Source of the DNA: an uncultured Deferribacteraceae bacterium
GTDB lineage: Bacteria; Chrysiogenota; Deferribacteres; Deferribacterales; Mucispirillaceae
DNA length: 64,000 nt
Assembly (NCBI GenBank): GCA_947039395.1
Contig: CAMQYS010000002.1
Coordinates: 1-64,000 of the forward strand
Direction: 5' to 3'
Shown here in pieces: positions 60,993 to 64,000 of this stretch (position 1 is its first letter; the number at the start of each line of letters is the position of its first letter). The translations under genes were made by a program, and so were the position numbers. Under the pieces are notes generated by a model that was not told the DNA's origin, ran no database searches, and was given only the letters and a program-made list of their open reading frames with translations.

Positions 60993-62045
60993 TTAATTCC
61001 CCCCCTTATTCTTTTTATTTTTATCAATAGTAGTATTCGGATTATTATCATGACTATCTGTATCATCATGGTTTTTATGTTTATTTATATTACCTTTAAT
61101 AACCGTTACAAGTGCAATAAAAACCCCTATCGGTGCAATACCATACTTATAAATAGTATGAATAAGGTTTTCTGAAGTCTCTGCAAACGATATATGCTCC
61201 ATTCTTTCATCAAAACCTAAATGTTTATAATCTACAGCTGAAAGATATATAACATCTGTACCGCCATTTTCATACTCACCATAAACAATATCTTTAAAAT
61301 ATTTACCAGGATTATTAGAGATACGTTGTTTTGCATCTTTCATAAGATCAACACGCTTACCGTAAATAACAGCTCCTGTTGGACAAGCATTCGTACAACC
61401 AGTACCTGCTATATTATTAGCTCCAAGTGTTGACTTACACATATCACACTTAACAATTTTTGGAACAGCTCTTTTCCACTCAAACTTAGGAATAAAAAAT
61501 GGACATGCTATCTGACAATATCTACAACCTATACACCTATTAGCATCGTAATCAACAACACCATCTACTGGATCTTTTGTAAGAGCTGTAACAGGGCAAA
61601 CCGATACACACTCAGGATGGTTACAATGCATACATTGGTGTTTAATAAAATGTACATTATCTTCTGGATCAACATATTTTTGTATAATGTTTCTAAATCT
61701 ATAATCATTTGTTTGAACATTTAACCAAGGTCTTTCAGGATTAAATTGATCCTCTGGTGCTAGCTTAGGGATAAGATCCTCTCTTTCAATAAAGTTTTGA
61801 TCTTCTGGAGCAATTACATTATCAATATATGATTGACGATTAACAAAATTAATCTCATAACAACTTATAACGCAAGCTTGACACCCTATACACTTAGTAG
61901 AGTCATAAAACATACCTACAGCATCAGGAGAAAACTCCCTTTTATCCGCAGCAAAGACCTCTTCAGGTAGTATAGATGCAGTAGCTCCTATCGCTGTAGC
62001 AGCACCCACACTCATCTTTAAAAAGTTGCGTCTACTTGTTTTCAT
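60993..62045 (-). CDS. hybA: Hydrogenase ferredoxin subunit HybA
   Basis: This 350-residue protein has a Tat signal (SRRNFLKMS, residues 4-12) and four [4Fe-4S] clusters: CIGCQACVISC, CMHCNHPECVSVCP, CIGCRYCQIACP and CDMCK with CTNACP. A C-terminal hydrophobic anchor lies at about residues 305-322, followed by a His/Asp/Lys-rich tail. It carries electrons from HybO to HybB on the periplasmic side. It overlaps hybO by 14 bases and is followed by hybB after one base, showing tight coupling. Confidence 0.93.
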   Translation of the reverse strand: MKTSRRNFLKMSVGAATAIGATASILPEEVFAADKREFSPDAVGMFYDSTKCIGCQACVISCYEINFVNRQSYIDNVIAPEDQNFIEREDLIPKLAPEDQFNPERPWLNVQTNDYRFRNIIQKYVDPEDNVHFIKHQCMHCNHPECVSVCPVTALTKDPVDGVVDYDANRCIGCRYCQIACPFFIPKFEWKRAVPKIVKCDMCKSTLGANNIAGTGCTNACPTGAVIYGKRVDLMKDAKQRISNNPGKYFKDIVYGEYENGGTDVIYLSAVDYKHLGFDERMEHISFAETSENLIHTIYKYGIAPIGVFIALVTVIKGNINKHKNHDDTDSHDNNPNTTIDKNKKNKGGN

Positions 62046-63135
62046 CCTCTGGCTCCTTAGATAGTTTTGAAGCTAATACAGCACCGCCACCAACCACAGC
62101 ACCAAGAACAGTACCTACTACAGCTCCTTGGAAAGCAGTCGGACTTTTACCTAAATCTTCTGGTGTAGCTGGAGGAACATTAGAATTAAGCCTAGGCTGT
62201 ATAACCATTGCATGTGAAAATAAGCTCTCCTTAAATAACACATCTCCCTCTGTACAACCGATACATGGATTACCATTACCTATTGGCCAAACAATACCTT
62301 CATTAAACTTAATAGATGAACAGTTCGCATGTGTAATTGGACCTTTACAACCTAATTGATATAAACAGAAACCGTTTCTATGCCCTTCATCCCCAAACTC
62401 TTTTGCAAATCTACCTGCATCAAAATTAGCTCTACGTTCACAATACTCATGTATTAATGTACCGTATGCAAATAAAGGTCTCTTCTTAGAATCTACCTCT
62501 GGTAACTTATTAAAGTTTAGTAAAAACATTACTACCCCTAATAAGTTATACGGGTTTGGAGGACAACCCGGTAAGGATATATAAGGAATACCCTCTGGAA
62601 GAAGCTCTGGAGCACCTACTGCACCTGTTGGATTAGATCCAGCAGAAGCGATACCACCTGATGTTGCACATATACCTAAATTAATAACAGCAGCAGCTGA
62701 TGCAGCTGTGTGCTTTAATATGTCAATAGCAGTCTTACCACCTATCTTACAGTAAACACCGTTATCCTTAAGAGGAATAGAACCTTCTACTATTAAAATA
62801 TACTTACCAGCATATTTTTTGATAGACTCTTCTAATAACCTTTCTGCAGAATGTCCAAAATCCGCCATTAACGTCTCTTGATAACATAAATTGATTAACT
62901 CTAAAATCAATTCTGCTGGAGATGGATGTGTTGTTTTTAATATAGCCTCTGAACAACCTGTACACTCTTGAAAATGTAGCCATATAACTGGTGGACGATT
63001 ATCAACATTTGATGCTGCCTCTGCTGCCTTGTCTGCTACAGTTAACGGTAATCCAAGTGCAGTAGTAATTGTACCTAATGCTTTAACAAAATCTCTTCTT
63101 GACAAATTAGGGGTCAACAAGCTCTTTTCTACCAT
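62032..63135 (-). CDS. hybO: [NiFe] hydrogenase small subunit
   Basis: This 367-residue subunit holds three iron-sulfur clusters. The Tat signal LSRRDFVKALG begins at residue 11. The proximal cluster motif is ECTGCSE (Cys58, Cys61), followed by later Cys in GICATSGG, and LPGCPPNP. Distal and medial ligands occur in the HEYCERRANFDAG, YQLGCKGP and GNPCIGCTE segments. A C-terminal helix (about residues 335-355) anchors it. GGAGG precedes the ATG. It is the first gene of hybOABCD. The overall pattern is standard group 1. Confidence 0.95.
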   Translation of the reverse strand: MVEKSLLTPNLSRRDFVKALGTITTALGLPLTVADKAAEAASNVDNRPPVIWLHFQECTGCSEAILKTTHPSPAELILELINLCYQETLMADFGHSAERLLEESIKKYAGKYILIVEGSIPLKDNGVYCKIGGKTAIDILKHTAASAAAVINLGICATSGGIASAGSNPTGAVGAPELLPEGIPYISLPGCPPNPYNLLGVVMFLLNFNKLPEVDSKKRPLFAYGTLIHEYCERRANFDAGRFAKEFGDEGHRNGFCLYQLGCKGPITHANCSSIKFNEGIVWPIGNGNPCIGCTEGDVLFKESLFSHAMVIQPRLNSNVPPATPEDLGKSPTAFQGAVVGTVLGAVVGGGAVLASKLSKEPEDENK

Positions 63136-63175
63136 ATAATACCTCCATATTTACCTTAATATAAAATTCCAGTGC

Positions 63176-63204
63176 ATAATACTATTATTAATATGTTTTT
63201 TCAA
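63176..63204 (-). promoter_or_regulatory. Promoter of the hyb operon
   Basis: On the minus strand TTGAAA (63199-63204) and TATTAT (63176-63181) are 17 bases apart, about 40 bases before the hybO ATG. Confidence 0.6.
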
Positions 63205-63333
63205 GAACTATTATCTATAATTATAAAACAATACTTTATAATTATACAGTAAGCTTAAAAAAGTTGTTTATTGATTTAAAGTTAGGCTATTTCAAATATT
63301 CATATATAAAAATAAAAAATCTTATAATAAGGT

Positions 63334-63374
63334 AAAATAGTGGTAAAAGAAAATTCTTTTAACCACTATTTTAT
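63334..63374 (-). terminator. Terminator of pyruvate kinase
   Basis: AAAATAGTGGT (63334-63344) pairs with ACCACTATTTT (63362-63372), with an inner AAAAG/CTTTT pair. It lies just past the pyk stop codon and has a T-rich end on the minus strand. Confidence 0.75.
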
Positions 63375-63418
63375 ATAATAAAAGGAAAAAAATAATAACT
63401 TATATAACTATGTTATAT

Positions 63419-64000
63419 TTAAAATATATCAACTACTCTCAAAAAATTTATAGGCGCATGAGTGCCAAATGGTAATCCTGCAACTACTACTATCTTATCA
63501 CCTTGTTCTGCATAACCTGCAGTTCTTACTTTTTCTATAGCTATAGATATCATCTCTTCACTACTATTCACCTCTTTTATCAAGATGGCTTCTGTACCCC
63601 ATATCAACGATATCTTTCTACAAGCTTCTGCTGTTGGAGCAAGTGCTAAGACTATTGATGATGGTCTAAATCTTGCGATACTATACGCTGTGTATCCTGT
63701 ACTTGTCATCGCAACTATCGCTTTTGCATTAATATCTTTAGCTAACCAACATGCAGCTCTTGCTAAACCTAAAATAAGATCCTCTGCATGCTCATCACTA
63801 CCTTGTGAGTTATCTAATCGTTTAGAGTAATCTAATGGTGCAAAATCCATACTTAATGAAGATAATGAGTAACGCTCAGCTGCTTTAGCAATCTTTGATA
63901 ATGTCTTTACTGCTTCTAATGGATATTGTCCGTTCGCTGTCTCATCTGATAACATAAGTGCATCTGTTCCTTCTGATACAGCGTTAGCTACATCTGTTGT
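63419..64000 (-). CDS. pyk: Pyruvate kinase, C-terminal part (cut by window end)
   Basis: The frame is open to the window edge, so the visible 193 residues are only the C-terminal part; an internal Met at 63955 is not a start. The first residues TTDVANAVSEGTDALMLSDE plus TANGQYP are the family's DVANAV-DG-DA-MLS-ETA-G-YP motif of the active-site barrel. The rest is the allosteric C domain (AKAIVAMTSTGYTAYSIARF, FGTHAPINFLRVVDI). The enzyme makes pyruvate and ATP from PEP. A terminator follows at 63334-63374. Confidence 0.95.
   Translation of the reverse strand, partial: TTDVANAVSEGTDALMLSDETANGQYPLEAVKTLSKIAKAAERYSLSSLSMDFAPLDYSKRLDNSQGSDEHAEDLILGLARAACWLAKDINAKAIVAMTSTGYTAYSIARFRPSSIVLALAPTAEACRKISLIWGTEAILIKEVNSSEEMISIAIEKVRTAGYAEQGDKIVVVAGLPFGTHAPINFLRVVDIF

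Noticed and set aside
1-64000. tRNA, rRNA or insertion sequences
   Set aside because: I scanned the gaps by eye and saw no cloverleaf with a GGTTCGAATCC-like arm, no rRNA motif and no transposase gene. A covariance-model search would be needed to exclude them fully.

Overview
The window is a low-GC chromosomal stretch (about 30% by eye) from an anaerobic or microaerobic Gram-negative bacterium with a nitrate-respiring, hydrogen-oxidising lifestyle. LPS genes (waaA, gmhB), an Mla-type lipid operon, a porin and several lipoproteins show an outer membrane. Pyruvate:ferredoxin oxidoreductase, a Nap system of the napMADGH layout without napC or napB, an octahaem nitrite reductase, System II cytochrome c biogenesis (CcsA/CcsB) and a Hyb-type [NiFe] hydrogenase together fit the phylum Deferribacterota. 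The low GC and the immunity-like genes would suit a host-associated member such as Mucispirillum. That assignment is inference; there is no rRNA in the window to settle it.

Layout. 1-2.4 kb: G/T-rich repeats and a set of small, mostly frameshifted plus-strand genes that look like a decayed polymorphic-toxin immunity array. 2.5-6.1 kb: nifJ. 6.4-10.2 kb: a tightly overlapping Mla-like operon (permease, an ATPase-like protein without Walker A, MCE protein, two lipoproteins). 10.3-13.0 kb: an RsbW-like ATPase, an unknown membrane protein and a DUF2310 zinc-ribbon protein. 13.1-18.5 kb: three paralogous GLUG-repeat lipoproteins with matching promoters and duplicated terminators. 19.0-21.4 kb: cytochrome c maturation. 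21.6-28.4 kb: octahaem nitrite reductase divergent from napMADGH. 28.7-33.2 kb: porin, then feoB with its small partner and a DtxR/MntR-type regulator; two candidate metal boxes lie here. 33.4 kb: haem-binding sensor kinase. 35.2-42.6 kb: liv branched-chain amino-acid transporter and purL. 42.7-54.2 kb: housekeeping genes (M20 dipeptidase, M16 protease, CheX, AlaRS, HNH protein, PckA, WaaA, GmhB). 54.3-56.8 kb: a CI-like regulator lacking its protease serine, a small Cys-rich ORF with no ATG, a six-copy ~100-110 bp tandem repeat, and a DUF4833 protein. 56.8-63.1 kb: TrmN6-like methyltransferase, then the hydrogenase operon hybO-A-B-C-D read on the minus strand. 63.4-64.0 kb: the C-terminal part of pyruvate kinase, cut by the window edge.

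How the parts fit. Hydrogen would be oxidised in the periplasm by HybO/HybC and electrons passed through HybA/HybB to the quinone pool. NapGH/NapM would carry them to NapA (nitrate to nitrite), and the octahaem enzyme would reduce nitrite to ammonium. CcsA/CcsB attach the haems. PFOR, PckA and pyruvate kinase are central-carbon enzymes. FeoB and its regulator supply the iron these pathways need.

The most unusual items are the Mla operon whose ATPase position is filled by an apparent pseudo-ATPase, the 55.5-56.1 kb satellite array, the GLUG lipoprotein family with exact 90-bp internal repeats, and the immunity-gene graveyard at the left end.
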